Positions 51,096 to 59,916 of a stretch of 64,000 nt of DNA are shown piece after piece; the first letter of the stretch is position 1; every line of letters starts with the position of its first letter. The stretch is from positions 1,302,001 to 1,366,000 of the forward strand of contig NZ_BMHP01000002.1 of NCBI RefSeq assembly GCF_014641075.1. The letters run 5' to 3'. The translations under genes and the position numbers were made by a program. The notes beneath the pieces were generated by a model. That model was not told where the DNA came from. It did not search any database and saw nothing but the letters and a program-made list of their open reading frames with translations. Source of the stretch: Paenibacillus nasutitermitis (GTDB taxonomy: Bacteria > Bacillota > Bacilli > Paenibacillales > Paenibacillaceae).

Positions 51096-53822
51096 ATGAG
51101 AATTAACCACAACATTGCAGCACTGAACACGCACCGCCAATTAGCAGGTAACACAACAGAAGCAGGCAAATCTTTAGAGAAATTGTCTTCCGGTCTTCGT
51201 ATCAACCGTGCGGGCGACGACGCTGCAGGTCTTGCGATTTCCGAAAAAATGCGCTCACAAATCCGCGGCCTGAATCAAGCGCAACGCAACTCCCAAGATG
51301 CTATTTCCCTTATTCAAACAGCAGAAGGCGCGTTGAACGAGACTCATTCTATCCTGCAACGTATGCGCGAGCTGGCAGCACAATCGGCGAACGGCACGAA
51401 CTCCATCGAAGATCGCCAGGCGATTCAGGAGGAAATAAATCAATTGACTTCCGAAATCAACCGGATCGGCAATACGACGGAGTTTAATACCAAGAGCCTG
51501 ATGAAAGGCGAACTGAACGTACAGAAGGTGTCCACTGCCAATGTTACGGGCGGAGCAGTCTCCGGCAATATTTCGATTACGAACTCGAATACGGCTGCAA
51601 CGACTACAGGTTCTGCGCTTGGCAATGTTAGCATCTCGGCAGTTGGCGGCGGCACGGTAACAGGCAACGTGGCTTACGGTACCCCGTCTGCAGCGAACAG
51701 CGGTCCGAATGTTACAGTTACGTCTGCGACTGCTGCGGGTGGTGTGGATGTTGCTGCCACTTTGGGAGCGGGCTTTAGTGTTGTTTCCGCTGCGACACAA
51801 GGTGCAACGATTACCTCCAGTATCACTTATGCGAATTCAGCTGATCCAGATTCCGGCCCTAACGTAACGGCGGGCAATAACGAGCTCACAATCAATCTCA
51901 ACGGCGCTATTGAAACGATTGAGTTGGACGTACTGAATTATGGCGCAGGCGGGGATGATAGTGCAGCCGATTTTGTTTCTGATCTTGAAACGAAAATCCA
52001 GGCGCTGGGCGGCGCCTTCGCGAATGTGACGGTAAGCATTGACGCAAACGACAACATTCTGTTCAAAACAAACGACGCTGATGATTCCTTCGCGATCACA
52101 GGCGGTAACGCGCTGGTTCACTTGTCAACTGCTGGTAATGGTTCTGACCTCGCAACTGCTGCCGATACGCCTAACAACGAACTCACGCTGACCGTAGGCG
52201 GCAATACGCAAACAATCAGCTTGAGCGCAGCCGATTACGATATGACAGGTGCCGTTGGACGCAACGCTTTCTTGGCCGATCTGAACACACAGTTGGGTGG
52301 AGCCTTCGGCGCAGGCAACGTGGTCGCTACCTTCAACGGCGATAATGAGCTCGTTCTGACGAACAACGCAGCCGGCATCTCCAGCACCATTACTAGCATC
52401 TCCGGTTCCGCAGCAACTGCCCTCGGTCTGGATGCAGCCAATGCGGATTACGTACAAGGTACGGAGAAAAACCTGTTGACGATTACGCTGAACAACGAAA
52501 CGCATACGGTCAGCCTGGCTACAACTGATTATAGCGCTGGCGGGAATGACGGCGCAGTACAGTTTGTTGCTGATATTCAAGCGAAAATCCAGGCGCTGGG
52601 CGGCGATTTCGCTAGCGTCACGGTTGGCTTCGATGACAACAACAATATTATGTTCACAACTGCCGATTCTTCGGATGAGTTCACGATTGATGGCGGCGGC
52701 GCAGCAGCCCTTATCGGAACGTCATTCACAACTGGCACTGAAGGTTCGGGCAACAACCAACTGTCCGTGACAGTTGGCGGTGCCAAGAAAAACATTACAT
52801 TGGCTGACGGCAGCTATGATTTCACTGTGGTAGGCGATCGCACAACATTCCTGACCGATCTTAACAGCAAGCTGGATACAGCTTTCGGCACAGGCAACGC
52901 AGTGGCGTCTTTCAACGCTGACAACGAGCTTGTCATTACGAACAGTCTGACTGGCAGCGCGAGCACGATCGGCGCAGTCACAGGCAGCGCGGCTTCCGCG
53001 CTGGGCCTCGGATCGGCGGCGCTGCAGCAGGGTCAGAATGCCAACAATACCGGCACGCTGACGATTGACGGCATTGACGTCAATATTTCGCTGACGGCAG
53101 GCAACTACACAGCTGGCGGTCTGGCATCCGACCTGCAATCGCAGATCAGAGCGGCTGATCCTGCTCTTGCCAACGCAACGGTAAGTCTGGCAGACGGCAA
53201 ATTCGTCATCTCCTCTGGAACTCAAGGAAGTGACGGTTCGGTAACGATTGGCGCGGACGAGCTGGCGAAAACATTGAAGCTGACTGCTTCCGAAGGCGCT
53301 CAATCGACAGTTGGAGCCGACGCTGTAGATCAAGGCCTCAAAATGCAAATTGGTGCAAACAATGGACAAACGTTGACCGTAGACATTGGAGATATGCGTT
53401 CCCTGGCACTTGGTATTTCCGGTACAGGCGCTGGCGCTGCACAAGGCTCTGTGGCCGGTGCTGCGTTCACGTCCACTCAATCGGTAACGAACGGAACCAA
53501 TAATACCGGTGCTGAATACGGTTTGGATGTGACAACATCGGAGAAAGCGACAGCTGCGATCGAAGTACTGGACAACGCAATCAAAACTATCTCCAACGAG
53601 CGTTCCAAGCTGGGTGCGTTCCAGAACCGTTTGGAGCATACGATCAACAACCTTGGAGCTTCCGCAGAGAACCTGACGGCTGCCGAGTCGCGTATCCGCG
53701 ACGTCGATATGGCTAAGGAAATGATGGAGTTTACGAAAAACAACATCCTTTCCCAAGCTGCGCAAGCGATGCTGGCGCAAGCGAATCAACAGCCGCAAGG
53801 CGTTCTACAGTTGCTCCGTTAA
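51096..53822 (+). CDS. hag: Flagellin with enlarged, internally duplicated surface domain
   Basis: 908 residues, against about 270-500 for common flagellins. The D0/D1 core is intact: residues 1-140 (MRINHNIAALNTHRQLAGN, LSSGLRINRAGDDAAGLAIS) and ~815-908 (SAENLTAAESRIRDVDMAKE, ending QPQGVLQLLR). The middle, ~140-800, is rich in Gly/Ala/Thr/Asn and contains alternating modules: A1 ~261-357, B1 ~360-456, A2 ~458-551, B2 ~553-644 and a divergent copy ~651-735. It is exported through the flagellar apparatus and forms the filament; the insert would lie on the filament surface. No fliD, fliS or fliW follows it here. Confidence 0.95.
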   Translation: MRINHNIAALNTHRQLAGNTTEAGKSLEKLSSGLRINRAGDDAAGLAISEKMRSQIRGLNQAQRNSQDAISLIQTAEGALNETHSILQRMRELAAQSANGTNSIEDRQAIQEEINQLTSEINRIGNTTEFNTKSLMKGELNVQKVSTANVTGGAVSGNISITNSNTAATTTGSALGNVSISAVGGGTVTGNVAYGTPSAANSGPNVTVTSATAAGGVDVAATLGAGFSVVSAATQGATITSSITYANSADPDSGPNVTAGNNELTINLNGAIETIELDVLNYGAGGDDSAADFVSDLETKIQALGGAFANVTVSIDANDNILFKTNDADDSFAITGGNALVHLSTAGNGSDLATAADTPNNELTLTVGGNTQTISLSAADYDMTGAVGRNAFLADLNTQLGGAFGAGNVVATFNGDNELVLTNNAAGISSTITSISGSAATALGLDAANADYVQGTEKNLLTITLNNETHTVSLATTDYSAGGNDGAVQFVADIQAKIQALGGDFASVTVGFDDNNNIMFTTADSSDEFTIDGGGAAALIGTSFTTGTEGSGNNQLSVTVGGAKKNITLADGSYDFTVVGDRTTFLTDLNSKLDTAFGTGNAVASFNADNELVITNSLTGSASTIGAVTGSAASALGLGSAALQQGQNANNTGTLTIDGIDVNISLTAGNYTAGGLASDLQSQIRAADPALANATVSLADGKFVISSGTQGSDGSVTIGADELAKTLKLTASEGAQSTVGADAVDQGLKMQIGANNGQTLTVDIGDMRSLALGISGTGAGAAQGSVAGAAFTSTQSVTNGTNNTGAEYGLDVTTSEKATAAIEVLDNAIKTISNERSKLGAFQNRLEHTINNLGASAENLTAAESRIRDVDMAKEMMEFTKNNILSQAAQAMLAQANQQPQGVLQLLR

Positions 53823-53835
53823 TTTTATCCTTATC

Positions 53836-53870
53836 AAAGGAGACTCTAGACTCTCTAGGGTCTCCTTTTT
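53836..53870 (+). terminator. Flagellin gene terminator
   Basis: AAAGGAGACTCTAGA pairs with TCTAGGGTCTCCTTT and a T-run follows. Confidence 0.9.
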
Positions 53871-53894
53871 CATACTCGGAAATGAGGTCGTGAA

Positions 53895-54263
53895 ATGGAA
53901 AGATACATGGATGTCATGGACAAGACACTAAAGCTGTCCGAAACCTGTCTAGAGGCGATTGCACATATCAAAGCCCAACTTAACGAAGGACAATTTGAGG
54001 AAACGAGCTCGCTCATGAGCAATGTGGTGGAGGGTTTCTACCACTTGGAGCAAGCGCTGCCTGACCTACTGAAGCAGCTTCCGGCCAACAACTTGGAACA
54101 GCTTGTCCAACAGCTGCAGCAGTCGCTCGAACGGGTCGTCACTGCCTACGAACAGGCAAAGCCGGGACAGGTGCAAGAGAAACTGCAATTCAGTCTGCAA
54201 CCGGCATTCCTCGCCTTACACCGCGAGCTGGAAGTCGTCCTTCGTCCCTACACATTGTCGTAG
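53895..54263 (+). CDS. Small helical protein downstream of flagellin, unknown function
   Basis: 122 residues, almost wholly alpha-helical with heptad-like Leu/Gln patterns (LEQLVQQLQQSLERVVTAYE). No membrane segment or enzyme motif. Size and position after hag recall small flagellar chaperone-like proteins (FliS/FliT/FlgN roles), but no family signature was recognised. It is separated from flagellin by a strong terminator and so needs its own promoter or readthrough. Confidence 0.7.
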   Translation: MERYMDVMDKTLKLSETCLEAIAHIKAQLNEGQFEETSSLMSNVVEGFYHLEQALPDLLKQLPANNLEQLVQQLQQSLERVVTAYEQAKPGQVQEKLQFSLQPAFLALHRELEVVLRPYTLS

Positions 54264-54387
54264 TTCGTTACACGAAGGTACTAACGGTCGGAAAGGCAGG
54301 TGAACCGGTTCCGTGCAGCAATCAGCACAGCCGCATCTCGGCGGAACCATCGACCTTAAAGTTTGAGCAACATACAACGAAACAATG

Positions 54388-54430
54388 AACAGCCTCCATC
54401 CTTTCGCTGGGATTGGGGCTGTTTTGCCTT
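54388..54430 (+). terminator. Intrinsic terminator after the small helical gene
   Basis: AACAGCC (54388-54394) pairs with GGCTGTT (54417-54423), followed by T-rich sequence. Between the gene end at 54263 and this stem nothing else was recognised. Confidence 0.6.
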
Positions 54431-54448
54431 GTAAGGGAGGAACACAAA

Positions 54449-54490
54449 ATGCCGAGTCCATTGAGCAATTTAACGGTCATCGAAATTTGA
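54449..54490 (+). pseudogene. 13-codon frame with strong ribosome site
   Basis: GGGAGGAACACAAA precedes ATG 54449; the frame reads MPSPLSNLTVIEI and stops. P-L-S-x-L-x-V-I-E is the usual beginning of class III (CaiB/BaiF) CoA-transferases, so this may be the cut-off start of such a gene. It is too short to be sure. The rest of 54491-54604 contains nothing recognised. Confidence 0.3.
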
Positions 54491-54604
54491 ACTGTCCGTT
54501 TTACCTATTTATGGTACGGTTCAGCTCACTACTCTTAAAGCAGCTTGCTTCTTTCCCACTCTAGCTGTAATGTGTTTGCGGCAGTCGTTGTCACACTACC
54601 AACC

Positions 54605-55318
54605 TTAACACTTCGTTCGCATTTGTAACGCAGTTCTGGCAACCAGCATATATCCGGCCCCCCGAATCGTAACAATCCTCTCAGGATTGGCAGGGTCAGC
54701 CTCGATTTTTTTGCGTAAATTGCTGATGTGTACAGCGACCGTTCTCGTATCCTCAAGACTCTCCATTCCCCAGATGAGCTGAAACAACGCATCGACACCG
54801 ACGACACGATTAACGTTTTGTGCCAAATAGGACAGTAGACTGAACTCTTTTTTCGATAAAAAGATGGTTTCACCACCGATGTTGACAGACTGTGCGTAGA
54901 AATCCAGCGTCATACCCGGTAACTCCAGCAGTTGTTCCCTTCTGCCCGTCGACACTCTGCGAAGATGAGCCTTGATCTTGGCCATGAGTACTCCCGGACT
55001 GAACGGCTTGGTTACATAATCGTCGCCGCCATAGGATAATGCGCTGATTTTCACCTCGTCTTCCTCACGGCTGCTCAGAAACACGATCGGCGCATTCGTG
55101 TAGCTGCGTGCATTCATGCACCAATCAATGCCGTTATCATTAGCCAGCATGACATCCAGTACAATCAAATCCGGCTCGAACGATACAAGCAGCTTCATGG
55201 CTTCTGTCCCGCTATGGCTATAGGAGGATAGGAAACCCTCCCTCTCGCAATACACCTGAACAATCTCGCATATATGGGGATCATCATCGACGATCATTAT
55301 TTTGTGCGTGTCCATCAT
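54605..55318 (-). CDS. Response regulator, OmpR/PhoB family
   Basis: 237 residues from ATG 55318 (MMDTHKIMIVDDDPH); the open frame to 55411 lies inside the kinase gene and has no ribosome site. Receiver with D55 (LIVLDVML), T/S in FLSSREED and K in YVTKPFSP. A winged-helix output domain occupies ~130-230 (LSKKEFSLLSYLAQNVNRVV, RTVAVHISNLRKKI). It starts 4 bases after the kinase stop, forming a coupled two-component pair. It neighbours the flagellin region, but its targets are unknown. Confidence 0.94.
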   Translation of the reverse strand: MMDTHKIMIVDDDPHICEIVQVYCEREGFLSSYSHSGTEAMKLLVSFEPDLIVLDVMLANDNGIDWCMNARSYTNAPIVFLSSREEDEVKISALSYGGDDYVTKPFSPGVLMAKIKAHLRRVSTGRREQLLELPGMTLDFYAQSVNIGGETIFLSKKEFSLLSYLAQNVNRVVGVDALFQLIWGMESLEDTRTVAVHISNLRKKIEADPANPERIVTIRGAGYMLVARTALQMRTKC

Positions 55319-55322
55319 ACCG

Positions 55323-57470
55323 TCACCTTCCTTCATTTGTAATACAAGGAAGCGATACATAGAATATCGCCCCCGTCTTGCCGTCGCTCTCCGCTCGAAC
55401 CGTCCCTCCATGCGCTTGTACGATTTCCCTGCAAATCGCCAGCCCGAGCCCGCTTCCTTCTACACCCATCTCTGCACCTGGTCGATCATACTTATAATTG
55501 CGATCGAAAATTTGCTCAAGCTGATCTGGAGGAATACCCATGCCAGAATCTTGTACGCTAATGATCGCATAGCGGGTATGATTCACCTCATCCATAGCTA
55601 GCGCAATACGCACCAGCCCACCGCTAAAGGTGAACTTCATCGCGTTCGACACTAGATTAAACAAAGCCTGCTCTAATCTTTGCGCATCCATCTCGACAAC
55701 AGGCAAGTTAGGTCGTTGATCTTCCGCATCTCCGATATCCAGCATGAAATTGAGCCCTGCATCACGCACAACCAGCTCATATTGTTCAAAAAAACGACGC
55801 AAGAAGTGAATCATATGAACCGGCTCCATTCGGTACGAGACTTGTCCCGTCTCCAAATGCGACAAGAAGGACAACTCCTCGATCATGCGGTTAATCCTTA
55901 TCGTGTTATCCTGGATATACTTCAGGTACTGTTCATTACGTTCCGGCTTAACCCTGTCCTGCACAGCTTCTACATAACCAAGCATGCTGGACAGCGGCAT
56001 ACGCAGATCATGCGTAATATAGGCAAGAAGCTTTTTTCTCCCTTGCTCGGAGTGAAGCAAGCGGTCATACGAAGTGCGGAGATCATCATGAGCTGCGGAT
56101 AAGGCCTGAGTGCGTTCCTGCACGGTCCGTTCCAAATTCATATTCATTTCAGTCAGCTTGTTGTTCGCTTCCTGCAGCTCACGTGCAATCCTCTCTTCGT
56201 TCGATGCTGCCCTCGTAAATCTCGAAGAAAGAAGAATCATCTGTGCAATCGTAAATACCAACAGACCAAGCGGAGAGGTATTTCCGATTGGCGACCATTC
56301 GTTGTAATATAAAAAATCGTTGACGACAGTAACCAAAGCAACCACCGACACCAGCAGGAAGACCAGCGCTCCCTCCATACGCCGCACAGCCGCTTGGACC
56401 AGCCCAACCATCAGATACACCATGTGTAGAACAACAATCACACCGATTATCAGTAACATTTTTGAATATATTAGTGCAGGGGTCACCACAACAACTAGAC
56501 AGAGTACGCCAGTCACGATCCGCGTGCCAACACGGAACCAACGCGACACATAATTCGGAAAAATGCAAATAGAGTACATCGTGATGATATATCCACTGCT
56601 GCACAGAATCAGGTACTCGATCTTGAACTGCAATTCCCACGGAAAAGCCGGCCACAATTGTGTAATCAAGAGCTCGCCGACCAGCAACGAACGGATACCG
56701 AACAACAGGGTGAACAGACCAAAATACAATGTAGCCCTGTCTTTGCGTCGCAGGGCGAACAACAGCAGGTGATACACGCCAATGACCAGCAGGCTTGCGG
56801 TGATGAACATTTCAGCGGCGATTTTCAGATTTGTCCTGACCGTTAACACATCACTGCCGCCAAGCTCGATATACTTGGTGATGCCGCCTCGCTTATGATG
56901 AAAGTTGGCTACTTGCATAACCAGCTCCACCCTGTCATTCTCTGGCTGGAAGAACACCAGCTTCGTTGCCAGATGCGGGGTCACGCTATTCTTGTCCTGA
57001 CCAACCCCACCGACTTCTGCCAGCAGTTCGCCATTCACCCATAATTTATACGCGTGAAAGATGGTCGGCAGCCGCAGAGCAAGTCGCTCGTTCCGATCCT
57101 GCTCGCTAAGCTCGATGACCACCCGAAAGGTTGCATAACCTGTACCGTCCAGCAGCTGACCATCTAACCGATAGCCCAGCCAGGAGCTCGGGATACTGAT
57201 CCAGCGGGCATTATTTCCGTCCCTTGCTAAACGGTTCTGTATATCCTCAGGAGACAGCAGCTCTTGCCAGTAGAACGCCCACTCCCCTTTTAACTTTAGC
57301 GGATTCTCACTGACATGAACCTGCGTTAAATCCAGAATGCCTGCTTCACTTTGGAACTTAGGGGAGTCCGGTGCAGAGATGACGGCATAGCTTGCAATTA
57401 AACCAACAACAACGGCAGCAGCTATATGAAGCAAGATCGTACGTGAACCGAATCGGAGAATACCCCTCAT
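55323..57470 (-). CDS. Sensor histidine kinase with 7TMR-DISM sensor
   Basis: 715 residues. A first membrane segment (~13-31) and a ~160-residue extracellular beta-rich domain (sugar-binding jelly-roll style, GTGYATFRVVIEL, YKLWVNGELLAEVGGVGQ) are followed by seven membrane helices (~215-410): the 7TMR-DISMED2/7TM architecture. A coiled linker, HisKA with H487 (THDLRMPLSSM) and HATPase_c (VSNAMKFT, DSGMGIP, GSGLGLAIC) complete it. The extracellular fold often binds carbohydrates, which fits this glycan-rich region. Pairs with the OmpR-type regulator. Confidence 0.93.
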   Translation of the reverse strand: MRGILRFGSRTILLHIAAAVVVGLIASYAVISAPDSPKFQSEAGILDLTQVHVSENPLKLKGEWAFYWQELLSPEDIQNRLARDGNNARWISIPSSWLGYRLDGQLLDGTGYATFRVVIELSEQDRNERLALRLPTIFHAYKLWVNGELLAEVGGVGQDKNSVTPHLATKLVFFQPENDRVELVMQVANFHHKRGGITKYIELGGSDVLTVRTNLKIAAEMFITASLLVIGVYHLLLFALRRKDRATLYFGLFTLLFGIRSLLVGELLITQLWPAFPWELQFKIEYLILCSSGYIITMYSICIFPNYVSRWFRVGTRIVTGVLCLVVVVTPALIYSKMLLIIGVIVVLHMVYLMVGLVQAAVRRMEGALVFLLVSVVALVTVVNDFLYYNEWSPIGNTSPLGLLVFTIAQMILLSSRFTRAASNEERIARELQEANNKLTEMNMNLERTVQERTQALSAAHDDLRTSYDRLLHSEQGRKKLLAYITHDLRMPLSSMLGYVEAVQDRVKPERNEQYLKYIQDNTIRINRMIEELSFLSHLETGQVSYRMEPVHMIHFLRRFFEQYELVVRDAGLNFMLDIGDAEDQRPNLPVVEMDAQRLEQALFNLVSNAMKFTFSGGLVRIALAMDEVNHTRYAIISVQDSGMGIPPDQLEQIFDRNYKYDRPGAEMGVEGSGLGLAICREIVQAHGGTVRAESDGKTGAIFYVSLPCITNEGR

Positions 57471-57610
57471 TATGAACCCAACCCCAATCTACAAGAGCGA
57501 GCTAGTTGATTATCTAAATAATAATATCATCATTAAAGGAAAATGTACCCTGCAAAAATCTGCGAGGTGTTGAACAACACAAGCATCACGATGAGGTCCT
57601 TATTTGAACG

Positions 57611-57640
57611 TAAAGAAAAACCGTCCACCCCCGGACGGTT
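57611..57640 (-). terminator. Intrinsic terminator reading leftward
   Basis: On the minus strand AACCGTCC pairs exactly with GGACGGTT and TTTCTTT follows. It lies about 270 bases beyond the ketopantoate-reductase-like gene and would protect the kinase gene from readthrough. The stretch 57471-57652 otherwise holds only AT-rich upstream sequence of the kinase gene. Confidence 0.8.
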
Positions 57641-57652
57641 CATTAACGTGGA

Positions 57653-57859
57653 AAGAGGCGTTTAGCTTCAACGTCATCTGACGCGCATGGCGCACAAGGG
57701 ACCGTGGATGCTGGCAGAAACGACGATTTGGTCCTTCTGGACGCCAACCCCATAGAAAGCGTACAAAATCTTCATGGTATTAACGCTGTGATACGGGCGG
57801 GTGCATACCACGATAATCAAAAGCTAAGCTCAATGAAGAAAAGGCTTGGAACAAAATAG
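57653..57859 (+). pseudogene. C-terminal remnant of an amidohydrolase
   Basis: Without a start codon, the frame reads KRLASTSSDAHG, then AQGTVDAGRNDDLVLLDANP, then IESVQNLHGINAVIRAGAYH, to TAG 57857-57859. G-T-V-x-x-G-x-x-A/D-D-L-V-L-L-D-A-N-P and A-V-I-R-A-G-x-Y are the standard C-terminal segment of imidazolonepropionase/dipeptidase-type amidohydrolases. Only about the last 60 residues survive, and a stop at 57644-57646 precedes the frame. It is antisense to the leader of the leftward transcripts. Confidence 0.7.
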
Positions 57860-57908
57860 AATCTAAGGTCAAAATTATCCGCATGATGACAGAGAATCCT
57901 GCAAATTT

Positions 57909-58853
57909 TTATGATATGAAATTTTCAATAGCTCTGTGATGTTCAGTATTTTCAAATGCCATAGTAAGACGTGGTAAAGGTATGCCTAACTTTTTTGCTT
58001 CTCTCACAACTTCAAGTACCGCAAAACCTGCTTTACTATTGTTGTATTCCATGAATAGTCGTGGTAAGCTGCCCTTTGCAAAAATAACATTCTTAAAAAG
58101 CGTGCCGAGAAGTACAGGTGGAATCTTAGTCAACAGTAGAGAAATCGTATCAATCTTTGCGCCTCTTGCTTTAAGTACAGGGATCATTTCCCTCATATTC
58201 TTACCAACATTTGCGAATGAGTCACTATGATTCATGAGAGCTGGAAAACTTCCCAGTTTTAACACTTCGGTCTCCATAGCCGCATTCATGGCAAAGTGAT
58301 TCCATAGCCAGTTTTGCATATCCTTTACCCAACTAATTTTAAAATGGGCACTTTCAAATAGTTCTTTGACCTTGTTGTTAATATGTTCAGTGCCTGCCCG
58401 TGGTTTTTCCAGAAATAGCATTTTCAAAAAGCCACCTCTAAGCCTATTGTCCGCAATGCCGCCGCCTCCTCCTGGGAACCCAAAAACAACATTGTTCATA
58501 GACAATGGTGAGATCGATGATTTCAAATCTTGCCAAACGTTATTGAATATTAGGACAGGGGTGTTTCCAGCAGCAGTCGATAGTAATTGTGCAGCTTCTG
58601 GAAGTTGTTCCGTGTTGACACTCACAATAATGAGATCATAATTTGGGCTCATCTCCTCATGCAGTTTGACGTTCCAGCTTTCTTTTATTAGCTGTTTCCC
58701 TTTTCGTGCGTCCCACATTTCAAGCTCTATGTTGCTTCCGAAGGTTTCTTTTTTCCCTTTTCTAACGTAAAACTCAACTGTATGCCCTGCCTTTTCAAAA
58801 GCCCAAGCATATTGGGTCGATATTACACCTCTACCGAAGAATAAAATTCTCAT
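57909..58853 (-). CDS. Ketopantoate reductase family (ApbA/PanE-like)
   Basis: 314 residues from ATG 58853 (GGGAGG upstream); the frame is open to 58949 but without a site. NAD(P)-binding ILFFGRGVISTQYAWAF, and a conserved helix containing the catalytic-type Lys (HINNKVKELFESAH). It is shorter in core motifs than true PanE and carries a Gly-rich GFPGGGGGIADN loop. It is divergent from a TetR gene with a palindromic operator between them, so it is probably regulated by that protein and is a specialised reductase rather than the pantothenate enzyme. Confidence 0.82.
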   Translation of the reverse strand: MRILFFGRGVISTQYAWAFEKAGHTVEFYVRKGKKETFGSNIELEMWDARKGKQLIKESWNVKLHEEMSPNYDLIIVSVNTEQLPEAAQLLSTAAGNTPVLIFNNVWQDLKSSISPLSMNNVVFGFPGGGGGIADNRLRGGFLKMLFLEKPRAGTEHINNKVKELFESAHFKISWVKDMQNWLWNHFAMNAAMETEVLKLGSFPALMNHSDSFANVGKNMREMIPVLKARGAKIDTISLLLTKIPPVLLGTLFKNVIFAKGSLPRLFMEYNNSKAGFAVLEVVREAKKLGIPLPRLTMAFENTEHHRAIENFIS

Positions 58854-58915
58854 ATTAGCCTCCCTAAAATAGTTGATAATCCTTGTTGATGATCCAACAA
58901 CGTGTTGTATAATAA

Positions 58916-58935
58916 TATTGTATGCATTCACAATA
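58916..58935. promoter_or_regulatory. Palindromic operator between reductase and TetR genes
   Basis: TATTGT, 8 bases, ACAATA is a perfect inverted repeat with a further ATGCAT at the centre. It overlaps a likely -35 (TTGTGA) of the leftward reductase promoter. Best guess: the site of the TetR protein encoded at 59003. Confidence 0.6.
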
Positions 58936-59002
58936 CGGTCATCAACCATCAGATTATTAATATCTGTCGGATAATCGATTGAACAGAAAATGGGGGCACA
59001 TT

Positions 59003-59593
59003 ATGAATAAGCATCCTGAAATTACGGACAAAACAAGGCAAACATTTATAAATGTATTCTGTGATTTATATAGCCAAAAACCAATTGAAAAAATATCCAT
59101 TCAAGAGATTGCTAACCAATCAGGATATAATCGCAGTACATTTTATCAATACTTTACGGATATCTATGAGTTGTTGGACTGCGTTGAAGAGCGTGTCTTG
59201 AAATCCATTAACGAGGATATGGCAAGCAGAGAGTTTTCTACACATACTTTCCAAGATGCACTTCAATGCTTGGGAAATGCAGAGGAAATTTCAGTTCTTA
59301 AAGCCCTCTTGGGCGACTATGGTTCTGTTCATTTTGTTGAACGCCTGAAAAGAGAAATTCCTTTTGAGAGATTGATTGTGGACTTTCCAACAAATGATGT
59401 CTTAGCACCATACATAATTGAGTTTTACATATCTACATTAATATCTATGTTTCGCCTATGGATACGCAACGGCAAAGATCTTTCGTCGGAAGAATTGGTC
59501 AAGTTGGTAGATAGCCTATTTGCAAATGGGATAACACCGTATCATATCTTTGGCATGGTCAATCCGCGGGTCACTGATTCGAATAAAAAGTAA
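59003..59593 (+). CDS. TetR/AcrR-family regulator
   Basis: 196 residues from ATG 59003 (GGGGG upstream). Helix-turn-helix at ~20-60 (ISIQEIANQSGYNRSTFYQYF), then an all-helical ligand domain with the TetR_C_7-like end (PFERLIVDFP, AAPYIIEFYISTLISMF-type segment). It is divergent from the reductase gene and probably represses both. The region is AT-rich, like the 31.7-33.7 kb block, suggesting transfer. Confidence 0.9.
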   Translation: MNKHPEITDKTRQTFINVFCDLYSQKPIEKISIQEIANQSGYNRSTFYQYFTDIYELLDCVEERVLKSINEDMASREFSTHTFQDALQCLGNAEEISVLKALLGDYGSVHFVERLKREIPFERLIVDFPTNDVLAPYIIEFYISTLISMFRLWIRNGKDLSSEELVKLVDSLFANGITPYHIFGMVNPRVTDSNKK

Positions 59594-59603
59594 GGAGAAG
59601 GCT

Positions 59604-59909
59604 TTGCAGTATATCTCTTACAATTATCACCGTTCGCTCCGCATTACGGATATTTCCACTTATATCGGGCTTGATCGAACCTACTTTTCCAAACTATTCT
59701 CTCAAATCATGGGAGTCTCACCACAAACCTACTTGCTGTGCTTCCGGATTGAGAAATCTCTGCCGCTGTTGAAAGAAACCGATCTCAGTCTCAGTGAAAT
59801 CTGCCGTATTGTCGGGATAGGAGATCCGTTTTATTATTCCCGTGCTTTCAAAAAAAAGAATGGGAGTTCCGCCAAACGAATTCAGGAAGAAGCAAGAGAT
59901 CTAACGTGA
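59604..59909 (+). CDS. AraC-type DNA-binding domain alone (truncated regulator)
   Basis: 101 residues from TTG 59604, with AGGAG 6 bases upstream; the frame extends upstream into the TetR gene. It holds only the two helix-turn-helix motifs of an AraC protein (RITDISTYIGLDRTYFSKLF and SLSEICRIVGIGDPFYYSRAF). The sensor domain usually in front is missing, so it is either a 5'-truncated gene or a minimal SoxS-like regulator. It is 10 bases after the TetR stop and would be co-transcribed. Confidence 0.7.
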   Translation: MQYISYNYHRSLRITDISTYIGLDRTYFSKLFSQIMGVSPQTYLLCFRIEKSLPLLKETDLSLSEICRIVGIGDPFYYSRAFKKKNGSSAKRIQEEARDLT

Positions 59910-59916
59910 ATTAAAG

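Noticed and set aside
51255..51800. Antisense frame across the flagellin N-terminal region
   Set aside because: Opposite strand of a well-supported gene, with no recognisable domain.
51991..52605. Repeated 24-base segment considered as a CRISPR-like or mobile repeat
   Set aside because: Only two copies, in frame, inside the flagellin modules; it is part of the coding duplication.
52722..53798. Long minus-strand open frame (358 codons) inside the flagellin gene
   Set aside because: It mirrors the repetitive, codon-biased flagellin sequence, is Cys/Arg-rich and lacks a start context; a shadow frame.
57541..57652. Short GTG frame upstream of the amidohydrolase remnant
   Set aside because: No ribosome site and no coding character.
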